Shown: one piece after another, positions 1 through 10,598 of the stretch | How the letters are laid out: each line of letters starts with the position of its first letter | Numbering within the stretch: position 1 is the first letter of the stretch | Source of the DNA: Carposina sasakii | Taxonomy: Eukaryota > Arthropoda > Insecta > Lepidoptera > Carposinidae | Direction: 5' to 3' | DNA length: 64,000 nt | NCBI GenBank assembly: GCA_014607495.2 | Contig: CP053152.1 | Coordinates: 13,747,899 to 13,811,898 of the forward strand | Notes under the pieces: generated by a model | What the model was told of the DNA's origin: nothing | Databases searched by the model: none | The model's input: only the letters and a program-made list of their open reading frames with translations | Translations under genes and position numbers: made by a program

Positions 1-773
1 TCGCGGTTTTAGTTAACTCGATAGCTTAGCTCCGGTTAAAATACTTGAGCACTTCCATAACGTGGCGGCGAGAATTCTCGATTGCCAGTTTTTTGCTAAA
101 TTTAGTCAAAAATCATGTTGACATACCCACGCCAAATTAACTAGAGATGAAACGGATATCCGGTATCCGGCCAAACCGGCCTTATTTCACTATCCGGCCG
201 GATACCGAATAGTAAAGTTCAAAAAATTATCATAATTTTACAGAAGGCAAATTGAATCATACCATAACAGATTACCTATGGACACCGTTTATTTTTATAA
301 TTGCACGTCAATGTTTTATTTATCATGTTTTATTTATTATTTATCATGAAAACGGTGTCCCAGTAGGTATGAGTGCACTTTTTGATTTTAAAATAAAAAC
401 TCGGATTTAATGCGCTGCGGACGATCGCCCGCGCGGTTGCGACGGCTTGCGGCGCATGTTCCTTGGGCGGCCTCTGAACCTCGCTTTTTAGTTAACTCGA
501 TAGCTTAGCTCCGGTTAAAATACTTGAGCACTTCCATAACGTGGCGGCGAGAATTCTCGATTGCCAGTTTTTTGCTAAATTTAGTCAAAAATCATGTTGA
601 TATACCCATGCCAAATTAACTAGAGATGAAACGGATATCCGGTATCCGGCCAAACCGGCCTTATTTCACTATCCGGCCGGATACCGAATAGTAAAGTTCA
701 AAAAATTATCATAATTTTACAGAAGGCAAATTGAATCATACCATAACAGATTACCTATGGACACCGTTTATTT
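1..773. repeat. 479-bp-period direct duplication
   Basis: Bases 1-294 recur almost unchanged at 480-773 (AGTTAACTCGATAGCTTAGC at 11 and 490; GACACCGTTTATT ends both). The shared block contains a stretch rich in CCGG and GGATACC. Between the copies, 278-288 (GGACACCGTTT) is matched in reverse by AAACGGTGTCC near 350-360, so a smaller inverted repeat lies inside the spacer. Few substitutions separate the copies, so the duplication looks recent. The left copy may start before the window. No reading frame is associated with it. Confidence 0.85.
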
Positions 774-974
774 ATACATATAGTTGGTTTAGTACCTACT
801 CAAAATTAAAAATAAATAAATTAAACACCGAACGCACCTGAATATTTCTGATCCCGTTCACCACGCCTATATTTTATTCAAACTGATCGCGTCATCTAAC
901 GCGATAAAGCTCCGGCCTCGTAGCCTGCCGAATATTCGTTATCCGGTATCCGGCCAAACAATCCGTTTCATCTA
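621..974. repeat. MITE-like element with GATGAAACGGAT inverted ends
   Basis: TAGAGATGAAACGGAT at 621 is answered by ATCCGTTTCATCTA at 961-974, and both ends have adjacent GGTATCCGGCCAAAC-type sequence in opposite orientation. This suggests a non-autonomous DNA element of about 350 bp. The same left end also occurs at 142 in the duplicated upstream block. I could not find a clear target duplication, so the superfamily is unknown. Confidence 0.5.
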
Positions 975-1025
975 CCACAGTATTCGCCACTGAGTATTAC
1001 AATAAATTATTGTATTATATTACAA

Positions 1026-1612
1026 CTAGTGGACGCCCGCGACTCCGTCCGCGTGGACTACAGAAAAAACTTCGAAATTATCCTATATGTTATGGGACCT
1101 GTCACAATATATTCCTGAAAACTCTTGTAGAAAAATTCTGCACATCCTTTGAGACCTACGTACCAAGATTCATGGTCTTATCTTCAATTCAACCCCTATT
1201 TCACCCCCAAACTGGTAAAAATTTCAAAATGCTAGAACAAACGATTTTTTGTTTCTTATGACGTGATATTTGACGAACTTGCATACTAACTTTCAACCCT
1301 TATTTCACCCCTTAGCTGGTCGAAATTTCAAAAATGCTAGAACAAATGTTTAATGATTTCTTATCAAGTGCTTAAATATAAAGTTTCATGGTTTTATCTT
1401 TTAAAATTAAGAATCCCATACAAACTTTCAACCTCTATTTCAACCCTTCATCCCTTTTTTTCGAAATAAAAGTAGCCTATGTTCTGTCTCAGGGTCTAAA
1501 GATTGTCTGTACCAAATTTCATCAAATCGGTTGCGAGGTTTAAGCGGGAAAGCGTAACAGACAGACAGACAGACAGACAGAGTTACTTTCGCATTTATAA
1601 TATTAGTTGGGA
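1026..1612 (+). repeat. CTAGTGGACGCCCGCG-family retroposon, diverged copy
   Basis: Begins with the lepidopteran dispersed-repeat head (CTAGTGGACGCCCGCGACTC) and ends with a tail of ACAG repeats followed by CGCATTTATAATATTAGT, the usual end of this LINE/SINE-like group. The middle differs from the shorter copies at 8.8, 13.9 and 46.6 kb. The 83-codon frame inside it has no recognisable product. Confidence 0.65.
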
Positions 1613-1649
1613 TAGTTGGGATTGGGATAATACCATACTGTATGATAAT

Positions 1650-1735
1650 GAGGGATTATCCATACATACATAACCTCACGCCTATATCCCATAGGGGTAG
1701 GCAGAGACTACATATCTCCATTTAGTACTCCATGA
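1650..1735 (+). repeat. Retroposon tail with ATAC/ATGT microsatellite end
   Basis: CATACATACATAACCTCACGCC...GGGGTAGGCAGAGACTAC is a diverged copy of the tail repeat also seen near 8.70, 28.0, 45.0, 45.7, 48.25, 49.9 and 51.2 kb. Only the 3' part is present. Confidence 0.55.
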
Positions 1736-2104
1736 GGGATTATAATATACTAAATTACCTATCATAATCCATGTTAAGATTTTGAAAATTAAAATAGTCT
1801 GGTATGTCAAGCCTGCCTAAGTTTCCCACGTGTAAACACGGACAGCATGCATTCGTTATCAACTTATCACCGTGATCTGACCAGCCTTATCTTGTTTAGT
1901 TAGGCTACTGTAATGTTGACGAAACGCATTAAGACTGCATGTCAATGTCCCAAGGCGGTTAAGGCGAGGTTAAGCTAACTGTTAGTGCCTACTTAAACTT
2001 AATACTACTTAGTGCTATATATTCGTGAGTAAAACTTCTGAAAGTTCATGGTAGGCAACCTTTTTTCTCTTACGAATACCTGAGTACTTTACAAGGATCT
2101 ACCT

Positions 2105-2383
2105 TCACTATGGGTGCGCCCACCACCGGGCCCCCCCCCCCGGCCCCTTGGATCTGATAACTCATAATTGCGAAAACAGGCACTTGCACTAACTACAATC
2201 GCCATGAGAAACCAGACCCGAGCACCTAGCATGCAAGACGATACATTGCACCACTCCCAAATCAAAAACTAGATAAATAATCTACATATGTCTCGCCAAC
2301 AACCGTGGCATCCTCAGGATTATAGAAATTAGTAAATTATTAAACCACTAATTATTATGAACCTCTAAAACCCAACACATCTA
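2105..2383 (-). mobile_element. Penelope-like element, short 5'-truncated insertion
   Basis: In minus orientation this holds a little 3' UTR, a hammerhead-like block and a pLTR ending CCGGTGGTGGGCGCACCCAT. It is flanked by a perfect 12-bp duplication, AAGGATCTACCT, at 2093-2104 and 2384-2395. There is no protein-coding part. A run of C at about 2129-2139 interrupts the GGGCCC segment seen in other copies. Flanking repeats plus truncation at one end fit target-primed retrotransposition of a PLE. Confidence 0.85.
2278..2334 (-). ncRNA. Degenerate hammerhead ribozyme in PLE pLTR
   Basis: On the minus strand a CTGAGGA core (complement at 2311-2317) and GCCA/TGGC helix II are present, but the conserved GAAA has become GAGA (complement TCTC at 2291-2294). 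One of the invariant core adenines is therefore lost, and the copy is probably catalytically dead. Confidence 0.6.
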
Positions 2384-2846
2384 AAGGATCTACCTGCCTA
2401 CATAGATATGGATGGACCAGCCTATTTTCGTAAATATATAGATTTATTCATTAACCTTATGTGCTCTTTAGAAATTTTACATAACTAGGAAAGCATTTGA
2501 TTAACGAAAAATTAAGACCCGCTCTTGCTTGCCACTTCTTGAAACATACCTAGGTAGGTACGTAGTAGGTACAACAAAAAAAACGTGCTATGCTTCCCCT
2601 TAACTTCGTTGGTAACGGGCTTAAACTAATACCTATACGAGTATTTATTTTACCGGGCAATTAAAAACAAACGTAAACATTGACTGGAATATTAAAACTG
2701 TCTAAAAAAGCTCAGCTTTAAAATGTTCTCCTATACATATACATAGAATCTATAGAAACATTTGGCGTAGTGATGGTCATTTGCTAAGTATATCTAATAC
2801 CTACATACATAGGTACATAAGTATGATATCAATGGAGTCAAATAAT

Positions 2847-3054
2847 TCACTATGGGTGCGCCCACCACCGGGCCCTACACCCTTCACTGACCCACGGATC
2901 TGATAACTCATAACTGCGAAAACAAGCACTTGCACTACCTACAATCGCCACGAGAAACCAGACCCGAGCACCCAACATGCAAGATAATACGTCGCACTAT
3001 TTCCGTAATCAAAAACTAGATTAATAATCTACATATGTTTCACCAACAATCATG
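2847..3054 (-). mobile_element. Penelope-like element, pLTR-only insertion
   Basis: A minus-strand pLTR fragment running from the TCACTATGGGTGCGCCCACC end to the middle of the hammerhead block, where it is truncated (the CTGANGA half is missing). Flanking direct repeats share ATGGAGTCAAATAAT (2832-2846 and 3052-3066). At least GAGTCAAATAAT is clearly target, while the first bases could belong to the element. Confidence 0.8.
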
Positions 3055-3089
3055 GAGTCAAATAATCTCCGGAAGTCCGGTTCTAGATC

Positions 3090-3240
3090 ATACATAGACA
3101 TACATCATCATACCTAAATGGGGTCGCCAAATCATATAGGAAACCCCACAGCTACGTTTTGCATAGCAGGGGTTGATGAAAATGATCATTGATGATAAGT
3201 TGCTAGCTTATCATCTGAAAGAATTCCCTTAGTAGAATCA
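3090..3240 (+). repeat. SINE-like repeat (GATAAGTTGCTAGCTTATC family)
   Basis: A diverged copy of a family with GATCA..TGATAAGTTGCTAGCTTATC and an upstream CCACAGCTACGTTT..GCATAGCAGGGG. Fuller relatives lie at 13.6 and 50.05 kb in plus orientation and 23.3 and 50.8 kb in minus orientation. Confidence 0.5.
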
Positions 3241-3647
3241 ATACTTATGAAGAAGAAGGTGAATTAGCCTTTAGCGAAGTCAATACGGTATGATATATGT
3301 AATTCGTTTCAATATTAAAGACATATCGCTTGATAAAGTCCATCTACCTAACCGGTTTTAAATTTAATCACTATTAAATTAACCAATTATTTTTAAGTTA
3401 ATCTTCATCTTTAAGTTATTAGCCAACCTCTAAAGTGTGTCATAAATATCTTATAATGTACCTACTGTTATGATGGCTGTTTGTATAAATCACAGAAATC
3501 CTAATTAAATCAAGACGACGGATGAATAGTCCGAAAAATTATGTCACCCCAGGAAATGGTTATATTAATACATGCAGTAAAAAAATATTTACGAGGAAAT
3601 TATGATTTTGTACGCCTTCTAAATATTTTTCTGCTTTTTCAAATAGT

Positions 3648-3888
3648 CATAGAGGAATTAGATGTCATAGAGTGCTAATGTCTTACTACTAACTGTCTCG
3701 ATGCACCATGAGACTTTCCGGTACCTCACAATTCCAGTCCTTGACCCATAGTTTGCATTACAGTACATTAGTAATGTAGTACATTATCTAAGTGTCACGG
3801 ACTGGAATTGTGAGGTATCGGAAAGTCTCATAATGCATCGAGACAGTTTGTTGGACAAAAGCACTCTATGACATCTTATTCCTCTATG
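3648..3888. mobile_element. Foldback MITE
   Basis: Two long arms pair with each other: CATAGAGGAAT (3648) with ATTCCTCTATG (to 3888), and further in the AACTGTCTCGATGCA / TGCATCGAGACAGTT and CACAATTCCAGTCC / GGACTGGAATTGTG segments. The central loop (about 3746-3792) is short. There is no coding capacity. A clear target duplication was not found. Confidence 0.75.
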
Positions 3889-5073
3889 TTATTAGACACA
3901 TGATTATTCCTTGTCACTCCAGACGGATAAAACCTCTTTCAAGAATATCAAAAGTGCTAAATCTCGCCTCTTTGCCTTGTCTTTTGATTTATTAATGGTC
4001 CAGGTCCAGCCTATGTGAAGGATGAAGTTGTTGTAGTTGATCAAAATAGAGATATCATCAGCTATATCCATCCTGCAGGTGACCATTATAAAAATCGTCC
4101 CTAAATTGTAAGTATAAATAATAATAATATCATCAGCGAAGCAAACATTCAATTTAAACCTATTTCTAAAACCAACTCTGGAGATGGAAGGAAATGTATT
4201 TTTACTTACGAACTAAGAAAATGTTGTAACAACTTTTTCTGCTAATGTAAAACTAACTTCATTTTTACACGCTTACGTTCCATAATGTTTCGTTTCAGTG
4301 TGCTACAGTTAAATTTAACTACAGTTCATATTTTCGTCACTTTGAGTTAGTTTGTTTTTTTTTCATTGACGTGTTTAGTTTAGTCACTGGAAGTGACTTC
4401 ATAGTAATGATTAATGACATTTCAGTTAAATATAATTGTATCAACCTTAACATAAAATAATAAACAAATCGTTAACTACATAGCTAATTAATAATTAATA
4501 AACACCTATAGATAAATGAAATAGATCGAGCCAGGACACTGTCCTACTTAGATACTGGCCTAATCTAGCCTAGAAAGTAAGGCCTAAGGCCTAAAGACGG
4601 ATGACATTGGGTAGCCAGAACTGCGATCGCGAACGATATCCCACAGCCAGGTTTAGCATAACTGGGAGAGACATTAAAGATCAGTGACAAAGACGGATGA
4701 TCATTCGGACACCACATATTGAATGTTTCGAATCATTCGATTGTTCATTTTCATCTACAACCACCAATAACCAACGAAAGAGCGTCACTGGAATGGTTGT
4801 CAATGACAAACCGCAGAAGCAGCGGGTTGCCGGCCGGTTGCTGCACGGTTGTCGCATGCTATTGACTTAAACTGCAGTGTCAATAAACACCAAGCTGTCA
4901 GCAACCAGAAAGGTGACAGATAAAGCACCAGCGTGTCACATCAAAGACGCGCTCCTAACTGGGACACGCCACTTCCAAGAAATTACGGAAATAGACGCTC
5001 GACTAGTTAAACGCAACGGTTAAAAATGTTAGTGCTTTGCTTGGACGCACAAAGATATCAAGTTTTTTAGCCG
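3889..5073. other. No gene seen; one SINE-like fragment
   Basis: AT-rich sequence without a supportable reading frame. Positions 4590-4690 hold a weak copy of the SINE-like family (GGGTAGCCAGAACTGCGATC...ATCCCACAGCC...GATCAGTGACAA). Nothing else recognisable. Confidence 0.5.
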
Positions 5074-5081
5074 ACTGCGCC

Positions 5082-5336
5082 CATGAACGTATACCTAAAG
5101 AATAACGGACAGAGTGTTGTCCATACACAGAGTGAGGCATTCATAGTAAGCTCGGTAACGATATTCCATGTAGTTGGGATGTGTTATGATGCGTTATCCA
5201 CCCACACATGTAAACCATAGTAAGCTCGGCGCCTACTAGAAAATACTCGTACGTACACATGCGCAACGCGCCGCCATTTCGGTGCTTCAATCTGCGCATT
5301 GACAGCATTACGTCCGTTGTTCTTTATACGTTCATG
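5082..5336. mobile_element. hAT-like MITE with 8-bp target duplication
   Basis: A 255-bp element with inverted ends CATGAACGTATA..AAGAATAACGGA and TCCGTTGTTCTTTATACGTTCATG. It is flanked by perfect 8-bp direct repeats ACTGCGCC (5074-5081 and 5337-5344), the length typical of hAT transposons. Inside are two oppositely placed segments (GTAAGCTCGG and a CGCGCCGCCATT block). A second copy lies in reverse orientation at 17.48 kb. No transposase is encoded. Confidence 0.85.
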
Positions 5337-5410
5337 ACTGCGCCAGGGGAAGGTTAGTTTTTCGAGTTTATACGTAGTTATGTATGTATATTTACTTGGC
5401 ACGCTCTAGA

Positions 5411-5490
5411 GCAGGCCTGCCCAACATACGGCCCTCGGGTCACAATGCGGCCCGCATAGGCCCTTCATCCGGCCCGCGATGACATCCATT
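5411..5490. repeat. hAT-end-like fragment
   Basis: CAGGCCTGCCCAACATACGGCCC followed by CGGCCCGC segments resembles the terminal sequence of hAT elements that begin CAGG.....CAACxTACGGCCCG. The matching opposite end was not found nearby, so this is a remnant at best. Confidence 0.4.
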
Positions 5491-5685
5491 GATATTCGTT
5501 CAGTAAAAATGGTCCAAAATTCGATCTAACTAAATACTTGACTGCAAGAGCGGTCCGTGTATGTTGATCACTAGGTAACTGCTCGAGCAGTAGCGTGTAT
5601 TATATTTTAATAGTGCTACTTTAAATCGTTGCTATTGGAAATTTCTTTTGGCCCGCTACGGTTACAAAAGTACCAATCGTACTAA

Positions 5686-5810
5686 ATAAATAAACCGATT
5701 TATCGACATTTAGCCTGTCAAAATACGATAAATATAGCCGCCATTTTGAATTTTGTATAGAGACGATGCAATATCCTACGATACGATATCCACAAAGCGT
5801 GATCATGCTA
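5686..5810 (+). mobile_element. 149-bp MITE family, truncated copy
   Basis: Matches the family at 11.27, 23.41 and 33.85 kb (CGATTTATCGACATTTAGCC, GATAAATATAGCCGCC, TATAGAGACGAT, ATCATGCTA end) but lacks the left TAGCATGACC terminus. Non-coding. Confidence 0.7.
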
Positions 5811-6453
5811 GGGGGGCTGTATTACTCGTGGTCATTACACTCGTTTCATCAAATCTTTCTTTACTACAGGCAATTAAAAGAGATAGAGATGATAATAATA
5901 AATATTTACACACTTCACAACACATTGACCTAGTCCCACACTAAGATCTCTAAGGTCTTGAGTACTAAGCAACGGTATATAAATACATAGATAAGTACAT
6001 AATTAAACGGTATTGCAAGCAAAGAAATCCCTTTTACAGTGTCTTATGTAAGCTAAGCTTGAAAAGACAGAAATGGTCGATTAAAACACAAAGAGATGAA
6101 ACGTGGCAGAAGTTAGTACTTTCTTACAGACTTAAGGCTCTTGGTAGACGAATGTGACTGCTACACCTAGTTTTATAAATGTAGGTACGTATGCTTACAC
6201 ATAACTGTCAAGTTTCATCAATAAATCTTATTGGTTCAGTATTTGTTTCGTGACAGAATACCTAACATACTTTTGACAAACTGTCACTATTATAATAATT
6301 AGTAAGAAGAGTAGGAACTCATAATTTCCTAGACTTGATTTTATCCACCGAAATGTTGACTTGCCTTTTTGACAAAACACGTCAGAACCTTGTTGCATTA
6401 CGTACCATTAAGTTACATGGAACATTATGTTAGTTGATCGAACATACCTAACT
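5811..6453. other. No gene seen
   Basis: AT-rich stretch; no recognisable repeat, RNA or reading frame. Confidence 0.4.
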
Positions 6454-6694
6454 AGAATTCGTACCACCCCATGTCTGCCCGTGGGTATCGTACGGGGCGA
6501 TTAACGGGTTTCCGAGAGGTGGGCAGCAGCGCCTCCCGTGTTTAACAACATAGTCCAAAATACAAACTGCGGTCACCAACCCGCCTGCCCAGCGTGGTGA
6601 CTATGGGCAAATACCCCCCATAGCAGTCTTGTGGGTGCCCTGGGGGAGGCCTTCGTCCAGGAGTGGACTGCAATAAGCTGATGATGATGATGAT
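6454..6694 (+). repeat. RTE-type LINE 3' end with GATGAT tail
   Basis: The extreme 3' end of a non-LTR element: CACCCCATGTCTGCCCGTGG...GGGGGAGGCC...GGAGTGGACTGCAATAAGC and then a (TGATGA)n tail. In related RTE-clade elements the CAGTGGACTGCAATAGGC segment is the last codons of the reverse transcriptase frame plus the stop region. Heavily 5' truncated. Sister copies are on the minus strand at 10.34 and 50.50 kb. Confidence 0.75.
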
Positions 6695-7631
6695 TTACGA
6701 CAATCCAATCGTACTCGTACACCTACTTATGTTCTGTATGAAGGTGCATCGGTGTTAAGGCTTTCTGATAGATTTGACAATCAATCACCGCAATAGCCAT
6801 TAAAATAGTTTTCAAACGCAGTAGGTACGTTACAAAATGTTTTATTCGCTACATTCGTACGTATACGGCTTGAAAAAGCCTTGGATTAAGACTTGGCACG
6901 ACGTCTGCTTCTACCCTTAAAACTCTGTTGAAATTCAGCAAGCCTTCGTAATGTACTTAAAGCTTATCTGAGAGGTATTCTCCTGTAACAATTGTAGCAA
7001 TTACAGACTTTTTTTTTGTAAAAGAAAAGGTTGGAAAAAGCTCATTGAATTAATTTTGTCGAGGACTAAACTCTACGTTTTCGGAATAAAATTGGATAGA
7101 GCCATTTTGTTTAAACTTTAAGCTAGACTTGTAGTATGTTAAATAAAATATAAGCTAACCCTAAGATTCGCAGATGCTAATGAAAAGTTCAATATCTCTA
7201 AATAGTTTAATATTTTTGAAAAAAATATAAAGAGTAGGTTAAAGTTATCGTCGTCATCTTAACATATCAGGTTTATGTAAATTCAACTTTAATTTATGCG
7301 AATAACATAGCCACCGTGCGTCAACCGCTCGACCTATAAACGCATTTTCAAGTGAATCTAAAAATACCTGCAATAATCACCACCTTCCGTCCATCGGCCT
7401 GATCGCAACATTCTACGCTATTATGATAACTTACCCCACCCACTTTTGACCAGTTAGTCTGTTAAAGTGTTAAAGCCCACGTGAGCCTATCGTTGCTTAT
7501 ACTCTATCCTGCAACCAATAACGAATCCATAGGGAAAAAGTGCTATCTAATTGCATCGTATACCTACCTCTCGTAGGCACCTACGGAATTCCTATGATTT
7601 CTTAGTAGCTCCCATACGACTCCTGCTGGAA
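6695..7631. other. No gene seen
   Basis: AT-rich, no supportable coding frame, RNA gene or recognised repeat. Confidence 0.4.
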
Positions 7632-7687
7632 GTATGCTGGAAGAAATCTCTTGCAGAGATAAGCACGCCTTTGTATGCATTTCTTTT

Positions 7688-7955
7688 ATAAATGAAATTG
7701 TATTAGGCGTTACAATTAATTTACTAATTTCTATAGTCCTGAGGATGCCACGATTGTTGGCGAAACATATGTAGATTATTTATCTAGTTTTTGATTTCGC
7801 AATGGTGCAATGTATTGTCTTGCATGCTAGGTGCTCGGGTCTGGTTTCTCGTGGCGATTGTAGTTAGTGCATGTGCCTGTTTTCGCAGTTATGAGTTATC
7901 AGACCCGAGGGTCAGTGGAGGGTGTAGGGCCCGGTGGTGGGCGCACCCATAGTGA
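7688..7955 (+). mobile_element. Penelope-like element inserted in a LINE tail
   Basis: Left end is an inverted leader piece (ATAAATGAAATTGTATTAGG, reverse of the sequence following a pLTR), joined to a plus-strand 3' UTR scrap, hammerhead block and pLTR ending GGCGCACCCATAGTG. Flanked by ATGCATTTCTTTT at 7675-7687 and 7956-7968 (12-13 bp). Head-to-head joining inside so small an insert is typical of PLE copies in this window. Confidence 0.85.
7729..7790 (+). ncRNA. Hammerhead ribozyme, PLE subfamily A
   Basis: Helix I strand TCTATAGTC, then CTGAGGA (7739-7745), one extra T, GCCA (7747-7750), a loop, TGGC (7758-7761), GAAA (7762-7765), a minimal ACATATGT helix III and GTA (7771-7773), followed by GATTAT pairing back to helix I. 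CUGANGA and GAAA are the conserved type I hammerhead cores, and GUA is an allowed cleavage triplet. The predicted cut is after 7773. The extra U before helix II is non-standard but is shared by all copies here. Confidence 0.65.
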
Positions 7956-8161
7956 ATGCATTTCTTTTGTATATTTCTCTGTATTTATTGTAATGTTTTC
8001 TGTACAATAAAGAATAAGAATACTACTCCAAATCAAGCGCTGATGATGTTATAATATAACCAGCGGGTAACCCAGGGTTTAACCTATTTTCTAAATTACT
8101 ACCATAACGTAATATGTATCAATATTTCAGTTAATACTTCCAGTTTACATTAAAAACATAA

Positions 8162-8282
8162 AAACATAAAAGTCGGTTATGTAGAAACACTTTTACGAAC
8201 ACAACCAATAATAGAAATAATAGTAATAGTTGTGTGTGTTCGTACTCGTAAAAGTGTTTCCACATAACCGACTTTTGTGTTT
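8162..8282. repeat. Foldback repeat
   Basis: AAAGTCGGTTATGTAGAAAC..CTTTTACGA in the left arm pairs with TCGTAAAAGTGTTTCCACAT..AACCGACTTT in the right arm, leaving a short AATAATAG-rich loop around 8208-8227. Probably a short MITE; no flanking duplication identified. Confidence 0.7.
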
Positions 8283-8694
8283 CATAACTTTGTATATATT
8301 CATCAATCGCGCTGTCAGAAGGCCCTAACTAGGGTCTCTTGAGGTCTCACACAATGGAGCCCTCGAAAATGAGAGAAAAGGTCATATTATGGCCTACGAA
8401 TGTTTGATGCCTATTTACATCCTGATTCTGAGCTCCGAGATTATTGCCGTTGAGGTCTAAGAGTGTTTTTTGTTAATTTGACCTTAGGTAAGCATATTGT
8501 AAAGAATATACCTTTATTTATATGCATGTTATATTAAGAGCAAATTTTTACGATAGTCAGATAACATATCTGTTATAATAACATATCAAGATAACATCAA
8601 TAGTTAGGGCTGTCTCTATCTTGATGAAATTTTAGAGAAAGATAGCATCAACTTTATCCTTCGGATGAGGATCATAGGAAAAATCGGCAATTAA

Positions 8695-8760
8695 TATACA
8701 AACATACATATAATCACGACATTATCCCTTACGGGGTAGGCAGAGCACCAAGGGCGATTA
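8695..8760 (+). repeat. Retroposon tail fragment
   Basis: ACAAACATACATATAATCACGAC..TATCCCTTACGGGGTAGGCAGAGCACCAAGGGC is a copy of the (ATGT)n-ended tail family, in the orientation with the microsatellite first. Confidence 0.6.
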
Positions 8761-8767
8761 TTATAAA

Positions 8768-9166
8768 CTAGTGGATGCCCGCGACTCCGTCCGCGTGGAC
8801 TACAAAAAACAACAAAATATCGAAATTATCCGGGATAAAAACATTTTCCCGGGATAAAAAGCAGCCTATATGTTAAGTGGGACCTGTCAAAATATATTCC
8901 TGAAAACTGCATCGAAATCGGTTCAGCCGTTTCTGAGATTAGCGTGCACAAACGCACAGATAAACAGACATACCGACAAACAGACAAAAATTCCAAAAAT
9001 CATTGTTTTGGGTACTATTGCGTTGATAAAGGTACCTATTCTATCATATTTTTTGTTATATTTATTTTATTTATATATTATTATATAATTATTTACATAT
9101 TATTTTTTCGTATATCTTCCATGTACAGACAGCGCGATCCGTTACATTTTTATTATATGTATAGAT
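8768..9166 (+). repeat. CTAGTGGACGCCCGCG-family retroposon
   Basis: Head CTAGTGGATGCCCGCGACTC, body with CCGGGATAAAAACATTTTCC, CATCGAAATCGGTTCAGCCG and AGCGTGCACAAACGCACAGA, and end ATTATATGTATAGAT. Same layout as the copies at 13.9 and 46.6 kb, with a TTTATT-rich expansion near 9040-9110. The small frames crossing it are not genes. Confidence 0.75.
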
Positions 9167-9485
9167 TACCTATTATTTAAAAGGAGTGAGAGTATTTTTG
9201 TATTGAGCCTGGTACCTGTATTAGGTACAGAAAACAAAACACGTCATGTTAAACCAATAACTTACCATAAAGGCCCCTGAACTTTGCAGATTTGGAAAAT
9301 TAAGTCCAACACAAGAAAAAAGTGTCAAAATGTAAATTAAATTTCAATCCCACCAAATAAATTTTCCTATAAAATACAAATAAAAGATACACTTCGATAT
9401 CTACTGAATTTAACCTAGTTTAAGTTTTGCCCAGCATGCGGTTAAATGATTTATGTTGATTAACGTTTTAATATAAAATCAGCCT

Positions 9486-9710
9486 TAAAGGCTCGAGCAC
9501 ACCGGATGCGTATGCGTGCACGTAAGCGTAGACGTACACGTACCTCTGAGTTTAATGTATAGAACTGTCACCGCTTGACGTCTATGCTTACGTCTACGCA
9601 TACGCATCCGGTCTGCCCGTGCCTATACAGTTCCATACAGTACAACACGGAGGTACGTGCACGTCTACGCTTACGTGCACGCACACGCATCCGGTCTGCT
9701 CGAGCCTTTA
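9486..9710. repeat. CpG-rich foldback with three repeat arms
   Basis: TAAAGGCTCGAGCA and GCATGCGTGCACGTAAGCG-like sequence at the left are mirrored by TTACGTGCACGCACACGCAT and TGCTCGAGCCTTTA at the right. A third partial arm (CTTACGTCTACGCATACGCA, near 9589-9608) lies in the middle. Dense CG, ACGT and ACGC steps stand out from the AT-rich surroundings. Likely a MITE; no coding capacity. Confidence 0.75.
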
Positions 9711-9960
9711 TACTTAACGAGATAGAGTTTAGTAAATTTCTAAACATGCCAATTTTATAGTTTAGCTTATAAATAATTTGTTATAGCTAATTATAAGCAA
9801 AGTAGTAAAATCTAGGCTGGTATTTGATGGAAAGATATATATTTATTACAATATTATTGCTAACATGTCGGTTTCAATATCATTTAATGGCTTCCAACAT
9901 TAATAGAATATCTATGGAAACGTGGGAAATTTTAATAATAGATAGATCTATATACTATAA

Positions 9961-10327
9961 CAGGGATGGCGAACCAATGGCACGCTTGCCACCCCTGGCA
10001 CGCAACAAAATAGTTCAGGCACGCAGAATGATACAGATGAATTTATGTAGTAGTAGGTACCTCTACTAGTTACAAAAATAAAATATTAAGCATCCAATTT
10101 GCAACAGCAGAAATCGCACAATTTTTTTAATATGTATATTAAAATATTAACATTACTGATCACTGTACTTTTGCGTTTTTTATAAATAGTATATACTTAA
10201 TACCATCTAGATTTATTTTTGTTTAATAATATCAGTAAGTCTAAATTATTAAATGGCACGTCATAGCTATAATATTATTTGTTTCATAAAAAATGGCACG
10301 TATATCACTAAAGGTTCGCCATCCCTG
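9961..10327. mobile_element. hAT MITE with perfect target duplication
   Basis: Inverted ends CAGGGATGGCGAACC and GGTTCGCCATCCCTG, flanked by TACTATAA at 9953-9960 and 10328-10335. A CAGGG-type terminus with an 8-bp duplication is diagnostic of the hAT superfamily. The inside is AT-rich with repeated TGGCACG words next to both ends and no transposase. The 81-codon frame crossing the left end is a chance frame. Confidence 0.9.
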
Positions 10328-10336
10328 TACTATAAT

Positions 10337-10598
10337 AATCATCATCATCATCAGCCTATTGCAGTCCACTGCTGGACGTAGGCCTCCCCCAGGGCACGCC
10401 ACAAGACTGCCATGGGGGGTATTTGCCCATAGTCACTACGCTGGGCAGGCGGGTTGGTGACAGCAGTTTGTATTTTGGACTATGTTGTCAACACGGGAGG
10501 CGCTGCTGCCCAACTCCCGGAAACCCTTAATCGCCTCGTATAGGCCCACGGGCAGACATGGGGTGATACGAATTCTACTCTGCCGGCACCACGCGGCC
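10337..10598 (-). repeat. RTE-type LINE 3' end, minus strand
   Basis: Starts with the (ATC)n tail complement and reads CAGCCTATTGCAGTCCACTG...GGACGTAGGCCTCCCCCAGG...CACCCCATGTCTGCCCGTGG in complement form, ending GCACCACGCGGCC. The tail lies 1 bp after the hAT target duplication, so the two insertions abut. Confidence 0.8.

Larger units (their letters stand above)
7632..8025 (+). repeat. Non-LTR retrotransposon 3' tail, split by a PLE
   Basis: GCTGGAAGAAATCTCTTGCAGAGATAAGCACGCCTTTGTA (7637-7675) continues, after the PLE insertion, as TATATTTCTCTG...CTGTACAATAAAGAATAAGAA (7969-8020). A second, uninterrupted copy of the same tail is at 31.33 kb. The AATAAAG near the end looks like its polyadenylation signal. 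Confidence 0.7.
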
